Positions 35,840 through 48,841 of a DNA stretch of 64,000 nt are shown in pieces. Below the pieces are notes generated by a model. The model was not told the origin of the DNA, did not search any database, and was given only the letters and a program-made list of their open reading frames with translations. Source of the stretch: Ananas comosus (taxonomy: Eukaryota > Streptophyta > Magnoliopsida > Poales > Bromeliaceae); NCBI RefSeq assembly GCF_001540865.1, contig NC_033628.1, positions 4,326,831 to 4,390,830 of the forward strand, written 5' to 3'. Position 1 is the stretch's first letter; each line of letters starts with the position of its first letter. The translations under genes were made by a program, and so were the position numbers.

Positions 35840-36354
35840 ATTGCTCCTCGGCCAAAAACAGAGTTCATCTCGATGTTTCATCTGATGATATTTGAACAGT
35901 CCTTCCACACGAGCGTTTTGTTGCTTCGATTTGGGCTCTATGGACATGTGGCACCTCTTGATTGGTCTGGTCGAAATATTTAACAGCTCCCTCACTTTCC
36001 CTTTCAAATTTCTTCTTTCGTCGATCTTAGAGCTTCTATGTCTAGAAACCCTGCAGAAATCGCCTCCGCCGCAGATTCCGTTGGCAAAAATCGCCTTTCC
36101 AGCTATCTCCGATGCGGATCCCTTTGTTAGAAATCTTCTCGGCTTCCGTTCACAACTTCCTCAAGACCGATGGTCTCCAACCTATAATAAACGAAGCCTC
36201 CGGTTCGGCCAGGGAAAACCTAAAAGTCAAGTTGTCATTAACTGATCTAAATCAAACAAATTGAAAGGTTGAACAGTAAAATCAAAATTTTAAAAGGTTG
36301 GGTAACCGAATCACATAGTCCATGGTTTTGGAAAGTTTTATATATTTTTTATAT
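35840..36354. other. Unassigned stretch with an unrecognised frame
   Basis: An open frame at 35892-36245 has no similarity I recognise. There is no splice or codon evidence for a gene. Confidence 0.4.
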
Positions 36355-36841
36355 GGGATAATTGCCTATATACTGCTCATATGTTTGAAAATATTCGATT
36401 TACCTCTATTTTTTTTTTCTTTCTAAAATACTTTTTTATATGTTCCACCATTATTGCAAAATACCCATCTTCTGTTAAGTTAACTTGGGTTAAACGTGAG
36501 TTAAACATCTACCACAGTTAAAAAAAAATTAAAATACCAATTTTGCCCTTAACTTAAGGGCAAATAAGAAATGTTGGTGAGGATAGAGGGGTATATTGGA
36601 AAAGACCAAAAGTCAAAATACTTTTTGTGCCCCTAACTTTAAGAGCAAATAAGAAAGTCAGTGATGATGGAAGGATATATTTTGAAAGGGCAAAATAGTA
36701 ATTTTACAGCAATAAGATTTTAACTCTAGGGGTATATTAGAAATAGGTTTGAACGTAGAAAGTGTATTTTCAATATTAGCCTTCTAAAGTGGGTAAATCG
36801 GAAAGTCGGAAACTTTTCAGGAATATATAAGCAATTGCCCC
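36355..36841. mobile_element. Possible small TIR element (MITE)
   Basis: Left end gggataattgcctatata and right end tatataagcaattgcccc are inverted repeats of each other with a few mismatches. The interior contains repeated gggcaaataagaaa-type words. Flanking duplication is not clear, so the superfamily is open. Confidence 0.55.
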
Positions 36842-37587
36842 TTATACTTTTTATATTTTAGTAAATAAATAAAGCCTACCCTTTGCTCCTTCATTGCATA
36901 TTTTTCAATGTTATAAACTTGAATCCTAAGTAAAAAAAAAAATACCATTAAAATATTTTAAAATATATTTTTTATTTTGTTTGAAAATAATAGTAGTTTG
37001 AATGACAGAGAAAATCCTAATCTAATGATATCATTATGCATCGTTTCGAAAATATAAAAATACATTGAAAAAATTATAATTTAAAATGATACATATTGTT
37101 TCATGCAACATTTCTTAAAAATTGTATTTATTACTCTTCAGTATTTGCTTTTATATATTTTATATTTGATCCTTGTAAAAAAATTTTACTGGACTATTTA
37201 GTTTGATGTTTGCTGTAAATACACTGTAATTACGGATTTATGTATTTGGAGATGTTATACTTATATTTGCATCTAACCTATTCGGCCGTATATGATTGAG
37301 AGTGATACAACTAGAAAAAGAGATTTTTTTTTTGGCTGGTTGCTGGTAACTGAGAGTTGCATTTGTGAATTTCATTATCTTATATATGGTACTGTGAGAT
37401 CTTAAAAAAAAAAAGAAAAAAAAATCCTCCTTTACTCAATATTTTGCAAATTATTTGATTATGGTTCTAAAAATTACTGAAATACTCTTTAACTGAACCT
37501 GAAAGGAACCAAAAAATCAAAAAACAAACAAACACTACAGCTGTGCCGCGATAGCTCCCGCAGTATACATAGTATATAGAATATTGT

Positions 37588-37699
37588 TTTTTTTTTGAGA
37601 AAAAGGTAGCATGCTACCCGCTTCATTCAATTAGACGATGAACTAAGCTACATGGGTGAGGTAGCAGGGCCTCGAGAAGGGCGAATAAGCAGAAAAAAA
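37588..37699 (-). mobile_element. LINE/SINE 3' tail
   Basis: On the - strand the sequence ends gaatgaagcgggtagcatgc, tacctttttctc and then a poly(A). The same tail type ends the SINE at 61640-61788. The body upstream is cut by an N gap. Confidence 0.65.
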
Positions 37700-37722
37700 N
37701 NNNNNNNNNNNNNNNNNNNNNN
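37700..37722. other. Assembly gap (23 N)
   Basis: Run of 23 N directly followed by a TA microsatellite (37723 to about 37779). Confidence 0.99.

Positions 37723-37779
<57 letters not shown>
37723..37779. repeat. (TA)n microsatellite
   Basis: About 28 TA units between the N gap and the LINE 3' end. Possibly the LINE tail. Confidence 0.95.
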
Positions 37780-37783
<4 letters not shown>

Positions 37784-37795
37784 TCTTTTGAAGGG

Positions 37796-40700
37796 TTATC
37801 CAGTATCATTATGTCTATCTACTGGAAGGAGATGCTCCCACAAGCTCTTCAGTTGATTAATCTTGTAAATTCCAATGAAAGGGTCTGGATTGGTCATTCT
37901 GAAGATCACATCATTTCTGACCTCCCAAATGACCCACCAGCATGCTATTAAGCCAATTAGCCCGGGCCTCGAATTTGACGAACCCTTCCTTTTTATCCAC
38001 CTGTCCCAGACCAAAATCACATCGTCACCCAAGTCTCTTGTCCGGACGCTGTCCAATGTCTTCACCAATAGGAACTTGGAGAACACGCACCGAGTAAATA
38101 AATGATTAACCGTTTCCTCTCCCATCCCACATAACACGCAGCATGTGTTGCCAACCCATCCTCTTTTAAGTAGGTTCACTGTAGTAGGGATCCTTTTCCT
38201 GAGGACGAGCCAGCAAAACACTTTTACTTTTAGGGGGATACGAAGTTTCCAAATTTTACTAGTGTGAATGTTCCTTATACCCCCATCACACAACATAGAA
38301 TAGGTTGATTTGACCGTAAAACCCCCGTCAGTAGTCCATCGCCAGTGCACACTGTCTGGACCTTCTACAGTTCTGATGTTGGGTACCACGGCCATAAGTG
38401 CTGATATGCTAGGGTTTAACCCATAATCGGTATTGATGTCACACCCTAGTATCATGCTCCAATTCCATCCATTGCTCATCCAGCATTCACTGATTTTCAG
38501 ATTTTTGTGAATGGCTAACTGGAACAGCTCTGGAAATGACGATTGCAAAATAGTTTCCCCACACCATCGATCTGACCAAAACTCGATATTCCTACCGTTG
38601 CCTACCTTACATAGTACTCCTAATTTGAAGATCTCTTTTAGGCCAAGAATGCTTTTCCACCAGAATGAGGGAGGTTTGAAAGACCTTCCTTCCTTCAATG
38701 GTCTTCTTCTAAGATAGAACAATGCGTGGATAATCTTGTTCCATTGCACCTGAGGTGCTGTATGAAACTTCCACCACCACTTAACTAGAAGGGCTTGGTT
38801 CATCGTGGCGATATCCAGTATTCCAAGTCCTCCTTCTTTCTTACTCCTACAAACGTTCTTCCATGCGATTAGACACCCCTTACCCGGAGAGTTGAGTCCT
38901 CCATTCCAAAAAAAGTCTCTACGTAATGCCTCGATTCGCTTGATTACCCATTTCAGAGCCTTGAAGATTGACAGAAAGTAAATGGGTAGATTTGTCAGAA
39001 CAGCGTTCACTAAGGTTAGTCTTCCCCCTCTCGACAAGAGTTTCGCTTGCCATCCATCGATTTTGCTTTGTAATTTACGGATAAGCCCTCTCCACTCCTC
39101 TTTAGGAGGTGTTCTAGTAGACAGAGGCAGACCTAGATATCGGGCGGGTAGTATGTCAACTCTACATCCAAGTAAGTTTGCTAGCCTTGCCGCTTTCCCC
39201 TCATTCTTTCCAATATAAAATAGCTCCGACTTTTCCTTGTTGACCCTCATCCCAGACGCCCATTCAAAGAGCTGCCGCATAAATTTTAGGCTTTTCATGT
39301 ATCTTCTCTTGGCCTCCGAAAAGAAAAAGGTATCATCCGCGAATTGGATAAGGGGAATTCTGGCTTCGTCAGACGGGCCAAGGCCTATAAAGAAATTGTT
39401 TGAAATTGCCTCATTCGTCATACGGGCAAGGCACTCTACAACCAACAGAAAAAGAAAAGGGGATAGCGGATCTCCCTGCCTTACCCCCCTTCTTGTCTTA
39501 ATCTACTTTGTCGGTTCACCATTGATCAGAACAGCCACCTTAGCATTACAAATGCAAAGTCTCATCCACTCACACCACTTGTCATCAAAGCCCCACTATT
39601 CTAAGATACGGAATAAAAACGGCCAGTATATTCTGTCATACGCCTTTTCGAAATCCACTTTGACCCCAACTCCCTCAGCAGCCTGCCTACTACCCCATCC
39701 AATCAACTCTTGTACAGCTACGAAGGCATCAGTGATGTTCCTCCCCTTCAAAAATGTCGATTGGGAGGGGGAAATCAGCTCGCTCATAATACACTCAAGT
39801 CGATTGGCTAACACTTTAGAAAGGATCTTTTGTACCCCATTCAGTAAGCTTATGGGCCGAAAGTCATCCGCTCTCTTAGCTCCTTCCTTTTTCGGAATTA
39901 AGCAAATATATGCGTAGTCAATAGGGCTAGTATTCAGTCTGCCTTCATACATCTCCTGAAAAAGATGTAAGATATCCTCTTTGATGGTGTTCCAAAATAT
40001 TTGATAGAAGCTTAGCGGGAACCCGTCGGGTCCCGGTGCCTTGTCGCTACCTAATTGGAAGACCGCCTTTCTAACTTCATCGAGGCAAAAGGGTCTGGAG
40101 AGGAATGCTACGTTGGTTGGACTAACCCTACTCGATCGAAAGAGGCCACTCCATTCCCCAAAGGACGATCGGGCAGAGTCGTCCGGTGAGAATAAGTCCT
40201 TAAACTTGTGGTAGAAATATAATTTTTTGTCTTCATCTGATCTGATCACTGCATCTCCCTCTTCTATTATATCAATCCTATTAATTTTTCTTCGACCGTT
40301 AGCAGTAGCATGGAAGAATTTGGTATTGTCATCTCCTTCCCTAAGCCAGTGTTGTTTCGCTCTAGTTTTCCATAAGATTTCTTCGTCTTTCAGTATCCTA
40401 TTTAGCGTACCTTTTATCTCCTCCCTTTTCTTAAGTCTCTCCTGAGATAGCTCACTCTTTTCCTCCTCCTTGTCAATCTCCTGAATTTCTTCCATTAGTT
40501 TTTTCTTTATAGTTATGATACTATAATACTCGTTCTTGCACCATTCTTTAATTCTCCTTCGACAGTGTCTCAGTTTTGCCGTGAACGTAAGAACGGCCGA
40601 ATTTTCCCGATTCCCCTCTTGCCACCAGCCTGGTAATTTGGATAAGAACTCCTTGTGTTTTAGCCAAATGTTCTCGAATCGAAAGATTTTCTTCCTCCTT

Positions 40701-41440
40701 GCAAGGTTTCTCTCTGCCGATAAGAGAATAGGGCAATGATCTGACGTTATTCTGGGCAAGCTTTCAACCTTGGTTAAGGGAAAATCAAGATCCCATTCTG
40801 TCGAAACGAGAAACCGATCAAGCCTTGCAAGGGTCGGAGTCCTCTGCATATTGGACCAAGTATAAGATTGGTTAATCATAGGTAGGTCAAGTAGTTCCAA
40901 ATCCTTAATCATAGCATTAAATAGGTCCATCGCCCTCTGACTCCAAGTCCTCCCTGTCCGCTCCTCTTGACATCTAGTACTGTTAAAGTCTCCACACATA
41001 ATCCACTTTCCCTTACATATATCCTTCAAAGAAAGCAGTTCCGCATAAAAATCCTCTTTACCATCCCAGGTAGCCGGCCCATACACATTAGTGATGTAGA
41101 ATCTTGTTCCGTCGATGCCTAGGGTGAAAAGAACAGTTACGGAAAACCGTCTCACAATGACTTCGTGGCAAGTAAAGACGTGCGAGCTCCAGCAGGTAAT
41201 TAGACCCCCGGAAGCTCCTTCCGATTCAACAAAGACCCGTTTATCCAGATAAGAGCCACCAAAAGAACGTAAAAATGATCCCGACACATGGCTAACTTTC
41301 GATTCTTGAAGGCACACAACTACATTACGTAGTACTGAGATGACATTCCTAACAGCAAGACGCTTAGAGGGGTCGTTTAGCCCCCGTACATTCCAACTAC
41401 ACACCCTAATCATAAAGCACTCATAAACACCAATCGCCAA
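37796..41440 (-). pseudogene. LINE ORF2: endonuclease-reverse transcriptase, two in-frame TAG stops
   Basis: One continuous 1215-codon frame with only two lesions, TAG at 39596-39598 and TAG at 39503-39505, and no frameshift. The N-terminus (MIRVCSWNVRGLNDPSKRLA) starts an AP endonuclease with CGDFNSTR and SDHCPILLS. The RT domain has FRPISLLNGVQKILSKVLAN, GVRQGDPLSPFLF (the stops lie just before it) and the catalytic FADD (QFADDTFFF). The C-terminus carries a zf-RVT-like domain (CWLVLRKRIPTTVNLLKRG, CCVLCGMGEETVNHLFTRC). Plant L1-type LINEs have this layout. Confidence 0.92.
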
Positions 41441-41478
41441 AAAGTGCCAATTAGGCCTAGCCCAATCCCCACCGATTC

Positions 41479-42320
41479 TTAATTGCTCACGAAATCGGCG
41501 AATTTCTTCGCCTCGGCCCCGTCCAAAATCACCCTGCAGCGTCGACTCTTTTGAATGATCTTATGTAAGATGGGCTCGGTCACTGGTCTATCCCCTCCTT
41601 CACGCTGACGTATCTTCCTAGAGACCGCCTTGCTTAGTGACGAAGTCCTCCCAATGTTCGCTAATCGCATGCTAGCTCGGGACTGGGGTTGGTTTCGTCG
41701 CCGCCACCGGCTCTGTAAAAATCTCAACAGGTGAATCCTGAGTCCCCATCCCATCCCTCAACATTGCTTCCACTCCCTCGTTATGAGCAGTAAGAGCGAC
41801 CGATCCGGGCAGGGGATCCGGCTGTGGCTCGCCAAGACCAGTACCCGAGTCGCTCCCACTTTCGTCGGCTTGAGGGATCGATTCGTTGCCCTCGTACAGA
41901 TCTGCCCACTCCCCTCCTTGCGCCGGAAGCGCTGTTCTAGGCCCCTGTACGAAATCCAGAGTATTCAGCCCACACGGCCCACATCCCGCCAGCTTTCGGT
42001 CCGCTACTTGGCCAATGGAACCACGTAAAACTCCCCAAGGCCAACTCCAACAACTGGCCCTCACACGTGGCCCAATTATGTAAAGGAAAAGTCCTCCACT
42101 CCCTACAATCACCACGTGATCCTCCCTGTAGCTCATTAAAAGCTCCCCAGGCTTTAACTCCATCGGCATTACAACCCCCAAGAGTTGACCGACCCCTCCA
42201 GAGCTCTTTGGGTTCACAGTTATCGAGTTGCGAAGACCCTCCTCCCAAGGCAACACCCCTTGCAAGAAAGAGGGATGGGTTCTATTTAGCAGGGAAAGGG
42301 TAAAGCCGCTTGCCGTTGTT
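41479..42320 (-). pseudogene. LINE ORF1 remnant
   Basis: Two overlapping frames (42436-41672 and 41754-41479) hold an acidic/Ser-rich region and a basic C-terminus (SRKIRQREGGDRPV) directly upstream of ORF2, the position of a LINE ORF1. The N-terminal nucleic-acid-binding part is missing and a frameshift separates the pieces. Confidence 0.65.
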
Positions 42321-42617
42321 TCCTTATTGTTCGTCATAAGTTTGGGCCTGTTTGGTTCAGCTCTTTGATCCAATCTTAGATTAGAACACCAGATTGGAAA
42401 TTGAATCAGTATGAAATAAAGAATTATCCCACACACATTCCAATTTATATTTAGAATACAAGTTTGAAATTAAATTTCCAGCTTCAAATTTTCACTGACA
42501 TCGCTATATGATCAATGATCTTTATTGCACAATGCCATTAAACAACAAAGACATTATAATCGTTTCGTTGATATAAAAGGCTGTCGCATTGTGCCTGAAA
42601 TAAGAAAGATATAATTC

Positions 42618-42731
42618 CTATAACTTTGATCTAACTTTCTCAATGAGTTCTCTCCTTAGGATTTTCCCCGAAACTGATTTCGGCACGCTGTTAACGAAGG
42701 TAACTCTTCTCAATCTCTTAAAAGGAGCAAC
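42618..42731 (-). CDS. 4CLL: 4CL-like exon 6 with SKL ending
   Basis: 37 codons plus TAG. Carries the catalytic Lys of [11 protein letters not shown] and the PTS1 tripeptide SKL. A second copy of this exon is at 34818-34931; this one is taken as the real exon because it lies next to exon 5. Confidence 0.93.
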   Translation of the reverse strand, partial: VAPFKRLRRVTFVNSVPKSVSGKILRRELIEKVRSKL

Positions 42732-45700
42732 CTGTAATCGTGGAACAAAATTAAGGTAATAAAACGCAGCTTTGAATAAAGCATAACTCTTACAGAAAAA
42801 TTCGCATACATACATACATACAAGGATAAGATGTTCAGAATGGTATATCTCACTATTGTTGCGTGAAATCAGAAAAACGAAACTAGATTGCAATGCAGAG
42901 TGGTTTCTTCTCAAAACCCGAAAAGCAAAAAATACTGGAACATAACTCAGCATAATTTCACCTAGAATCTAAATCTCGAAAAGACATGTATAGATGTCCA
43001 TTGTGTTGCCAAAGTTTTTCAACATTTCTGTAGTTTATATCTCAAAAGTAGATATACAGATCGTCCCTGTGCTATCACAATATTGCAACTTAATTGCTAT
43101 ATGTTTCACTTGTACACTGTAGGCCCTGGACTTCATGCACTTTTGTTCTTAACCACCAAAAATACTCTTAATTCTCTTTTAATTTACCATTTTGACCATT
43201 CTGTTGTAAGTGACTCGCATGATTTCGTTCATTTCAAACAGAATTAACAGGTCATTTTACAACAAAAGCCAGATTATTTACCTGTGACTGCGAGGGACTA
43301 AAGTACTTTTTATGTGAGGTTCACGGCTAAAGCATATTGCTGCAGCGTTTTGCTGAACAGTACAGAGACAACATTGCAATATCTGGGTAGTACAGGAACT
43401 ACCTATATAGCTTTTTCTCTTAAAAATATTGTTCGGGTTATTTGAAAGAATCGCTACTCTTGTTTGCTAGCTATTACTGATGCTCTGTAGGTTTTTTGCC
43501 TTGCTAAACAATCAAATCAGTTCCTATGCAGGCTTTCCATTTTGAGGTCGCCCATCGGCAGGCATTTATAAACAGGCAAGCCTTACATGAAATATATCTG
43601 TCAATACATGTGATGGTCCCAGAATTTACGAAACCCGCCAATACCTTTCAATGTCTGTTCCCCAAATTAAAGCAAACAACTAATTTCCTCATCATCGTCA
43701 GAAACTGAGCAGCCTAGTATCTAACATTTTCATTTTTTCTATTTCTATCTTATCCCTTTGTCATAGAAGATAACACCCCACGGAAATTATGGAAACATTT
43801 GTTACAAAGCGATGCAAGGATAACATCCCATGCAAATATGATTTTGTGACACACGTCTTGTGTGCGTGCATATATGAAAAACGAGGTCAAGAGTAGGTAG
43901 ATAATTCTTCTAGGAGATGTATGTTTGTTCTATCGTATGGTATAACAAAAACATTTTAAATATGAGGTTGATTCATAAATTGAAGTTTTAATCATGTATT
44001 ACCTGCTTTGCAATAAATTTCTGTACATCCTCCTCAGTCAGCGAACTGTTAGGAGACCGGACAACATAAGCAATAGGAACCTCACCTGCTTCAGCATCAG
44101 GAAACCTGAATATGGCAGAGAATGTTCTGCATTAGATATTGCAAAAAAGACTAGAAAAGAAGAAAAATTAATGCCACCAATATTTAAAGTAAGATTCATC
44201 CAACTTACGGAATGACAACCGCATCAAGTATCTCAGGATGAGAAAGAAGTAAACTTTCAAGCTCCGCAGGCGCAACCTACCAATGTCGGAATAGATGCTT
44301 AAACTTCAACATATCATGTAAATTCTTTCAGGACGAGGGTAAACAAAAAGCGGGGNGGTGGCGGTGGGGTTGTGCTAAGGTTGAATTTGATGTAAGCAAT
44401 TCATTTGACTTGCACATTGGTGCATAAACCTATAGTTACAAAACCCTGTGGACAATAATGCTTCAAAAATTAATTTAGACAAGCAACACAGGTAGGAGAC
44501 CATGCAGAGAGTAAAAATGGACACTATTGGATCCTCATCAGCAAGCATAGCTGTAGTACCTATTTGTAGCCATCCTAAGACAACCCTCTCATTGACAAAT
44601 TATTAGGTCTTTAATTATCACAGTGAGGATGCACGAATAGACAATTTTAAATTTTGAATTTTGTCATAGAATTCTTCCAGCTAGTAAGATAGTTTTTGAT
44701 CTAGGTATTAAGTGTCCGTTCACACCAATACATCCATTCTATTATATTCTGGCTAAAAAAGATAGCTTCCCAAAATAGTCTCCTAAAATTAATACTGCAT
44801 GCATTTCCAGCAGTTTTATCTATGCCAATATCCTCACAGCATGGTACAAAATTACAGCAAAAATAAAACAGTTACAAGTTATTCATAGGTTACCTGGAAA
44901 CCTTTATACTTGATGAGCTCTTTGAGTCTATCAACAACAAAAAGTTGTCCCCAGTCATCAAAATAGCCGAGATCACCAGTATGCAACCAACCATGTTTCA
45001 AAGTCAAGGCGGTAGCTTGAGGATTGTTGAAATAACCTGATATACATAATATACTATAAGCCAAGATGATTTTATGCATCCATATAATGACATAAACATT
45101 GGTCTAGAAGTATATGCACCCATGTGCATGCAAAAATATAAGATAGCAGAATTCGCAGCTGGAAGCGTATCCTAATAAATAACTAGTTTCACTGAAACAT
45201 CTCTTCATCAAAATATTTTGACCTTATACAGAGTGCGTTTGATTTGAATTAAATGGATTAGTTATATAGTCAGTGGTACTTCAATATGCAAACAAAGATT
45301 GAGTGGGAGAAAGGGAAAACATAGTACTGCATATGGTTAGCATTTCAATTTCCATCAGTACTCTGAAGCTTCATTTTATAGAACATTTTTGGGCGAATTT
45401 GGCTACTTTCTGAGCTTTGGGATAATAATCAGTTCGTCCTTTGAAAAAAAGCCAGCAAAAATAAGAGGAAACTCGTAGGTCAGAGATTTGAAGAGATAAT
45501 ACAAGATTCTGAGGGTGCAGAAATTTAATTTAAACGATGATAATATAACTTTCAAGTGCAGACTAAAATTGATGTAACATCTTAATTATTATCACATCAT
45601 CAATCACAATACTTTCACATCACTTCGACATCAGCAAGTTGTCAACATTTAGCCAATTAAAATTGATTGTGGGACTTGATTGCAACAATTCAGAAAGTTC

Positions 45701-48700
45701 AAGCCAGAAATTGTAACAAATTAGGGGGCCAAGGTATCATGCGCCTCATAGTTTGAGGACCAAAAGTGTATTTTAATTAGCAATTGCAAAGAACTGAGTA
45801 GCATCTAAGAATGATAAATTTTTTAATCATAAGTACTAGATATCTGAAAACTTAACATAGCAAACACTAATAATCACTAACAATAGTATGACGAAGTTGT
45901 CGACCATATATTTTTATTAAATAGATCAGAAAAATACTGATGATCATCACAAATTGATGAGAAGAGACAAAAGGATGAGGACAGCTGAGAGAGTATTCCC
46001 ACACGTCCAAACAGATGTTTGAAAATTTATTGCGTACAAACCTTTCATCAAACCCAATTTCCAAACCCAGCTAGACCTTTGAGGAATTACTTACCTAAAG
46101 TGTTTCATCTTCCTCTTAAAGAAATCAAATAGACATGTATATTAACCTCCAAAGATTTTATTCCTGTGATACTTTTTCATCTTCTTAAAAGCCAAGTACA
46201 GTAACCCAAGAACTGAATTCTCTACATTATATCACATAAGATCTGTCCATTTTGCAGAATTACAAATGCTTGGAGGAGGTACATGGCAACAACAGCAATA
46301 GAACTTGTTCTGAACTTCAGCTTCACAAAATATTAGAGACTACAAATTATATATTATAGGTTACAGATCATAGATTAATGAACTACAGATTTTGTTAAAA
46401 GTTGCAAGCGCATTCTCTAATTTGGGTTGTCCTATAACAAGTAAACATTCTATAAGGTTTAAATAATGATGACTATTGATGCATAAAGCATTTTACAGGC
46501 ATATAGTGTCGTTTTAAAATACATGCCCAGGGCAATAAATATTAAAAGTTCACTTAAGTGTTTTGATTGACTGGTTAAGATATATAAGCAGCAAAGAATT
46601 AAAATAAGAACACAAATAAAAAATTTGAGAACTGAGAATAGGGACTAAACAGACCAAAATGAGGACTAATATGTACCAGGTCATGTCACTTTTACTCATA
46701 CTGAAGCCCTAGCTATTAATGATTTGCAAATGTGCCTTCGCAACTGTAAGATAGTGAGATTGATTTATTTTCCTATTTAACCTAAGCATTAACTACACAG
46801 TGCTGGTACATAAATATGGTAACCATAAACAAAAATTCAAATACCAAACTCTACCTTGCATTATGTTTGGTCCTCGAACACATATTTCTCCTAATTTATT
46901 GGGTGGAAGAGGCTTCAATGTGTCCACATCAACAATCTTAGCTTCAACTCCTGAGGCAAGTGTTCCAGTTGAACCATATTGGCGAGCTTCCCCCTTGATG
47001 GGGTACTCTACTGATATTATCCCGCAAGTCTCGGTCATACCATAGCCCTGATTAGAATGTTATCACAGGTCAAACAATGGACAATTTCTTTATTTTGCAG
47101 CAATAATTAGTAGTTTATAAAGACAATGTACATTAGCATAAAGCAATTGTGAGTTCATCAACAAAGTTTGCACCTGAAAGGTTATTTGGATGGTATGATT
47201 AATAGAAAATTTAAACAAGCATCCACAAGAAATTAAATTATACATATATTGAAAAGATTTGCAACTGTTCCAGTAACTCCAAACCGAATGCGACTAAAAT
47301 CATACCATTTAAATAAACAACAAGGCCACGACCCCGATTGATGGCACAGAGGTCTTAAAATATCTATTCAAGGATTTAAGAATCTAGAATTATTATACCC
47401 CAAAAGAAATAGTTTTGTCAATTAAAAGAAGGGAACAGAAAAATTCAAAGAAATATATTTTCTCAAAGAAAACTAGATTTTTATGTGACCGTCTTTCCTA
47501 AGAGGGCGAACTCACTGAAATGCTCTCTTTTGATTCTTCTCAATGAGGTAGGTCTTGTGATTTGCCGCTTTTTTGGCTTACACATTGGCTCATGTCTCGA
47601 GTAAAGATTTCATTCAGCTAAACATCCATGTTGAATCAAAACCTCAAGTAATGATTTTTCTTGACACCGAGAATTCTGACCTTTAGCCTAGGAAAGATTT
47701 ACTTTTCTAGTACAATCTGTAATTAAACGTAACTACCTGCAGCATATTTGTCACAAATTCTTGTAAATAATTATGCTGGTTCTAGCCCCAGGTCCAAGGA
47801 ATAGTGGTTTCACAGGTTGCAATACAAATGGCTAATGTCACCATTATTCTTTCTATCAGGGTTTTGATTTGTCAATGCTATACAAGCTGTGGCAGCCATT
47901 TAAAGATATCATCAGCATCAGCAGTAAAATGGGAGATCAGATTTTGGGAAACACCAACACACAACTTTCACAAATATGGACAATCCATTATCTTGTTATC
48001 TCTGATAGACATTCACTGTTTGATTGCCAATGTAATACATGACATCAATACACATCAAAAATAAACCTGTTGATCAATATCTACATACACTGGTATATGA
48101 TGGAACTTCACTACCAGATTTGCTCAAATACAATAGTACGTTGAAGGTCAAGAAGAATCCATCTAAATGTTTTAGGTTGCGAGGCTTAAATTATCTCCTC
48201 TCTCCTTTTGCTACCTTGCGCTACCTTGCCTCCGTCCTTGATGTGGAACCAATGCTACGTAAGTTTAGCTTAAACCTTCTATTATTCTTCCCTAATCATC
48301 AAAATGGTTCTACTAGCATATAAATTCTGAGATTCTGCTGCTTCCCTAGAGATCCATTGAAGCTTAAGAAGATTAACCAAAAACTGAAATTGGAAGGCCT
48401 GCAAGAGTAGCCAAGACTGCAAACTACTCACTATGAACAAGGCAACAATCTACTTAATTAGTTTCAACCTATGTTGCATTGATACGGATACGACATAATA
48501 CGGATACGGTAATACGGTAATTCCTAAAAACTCTATGATACGATAAGCGGAAAATATTTAAATAAAATATTATTTTAAATATTTAAACTATGTTGACTCT
48601 ATGTAAATGATATATTGAGGACAATCAGTATATCAAGATTATGCTAAGAAATATATACTAATATACATTAGTTTGTACAATTACTTTAGAATTGTTTATC

Positions 48701-48793
48701 AAAAAAGATAATCAATCGTATGAAATAATAATTCAAAGACTATCAACCAACTATCATCCAACTTGATCAAATGATATCAACCAACTATCATTC

Positions 48794-48841
<48 letters not shown>

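Larger units (their letters stand above)
37780..42324 (-). mobile_element. LINE (L1-type) retrotransposon, 5'-truncated
   Basis: About 4.5 kb on the - strand: ORF1 tail (42320-41479), then ORF2 with AP endonuclease, reverse transcriptase and a zinc-binding C-terminal domain. It ends in a TA-rich tract next to the gap. The 5' edge is set by where the ligase 3' flank begins (42325). Confidence 0.9.

Noticed and set aside
35892..36245. 117-codon plus-strand frame as a gene
   Set aside because: No recognised family, no promoter or splice context; kept only as an unassigned frame.
37875..39917. Plus-strand frames within 37.8-40.7 kb
   Set aside because: Shadows of the LINE ORF2 on the minus strand.
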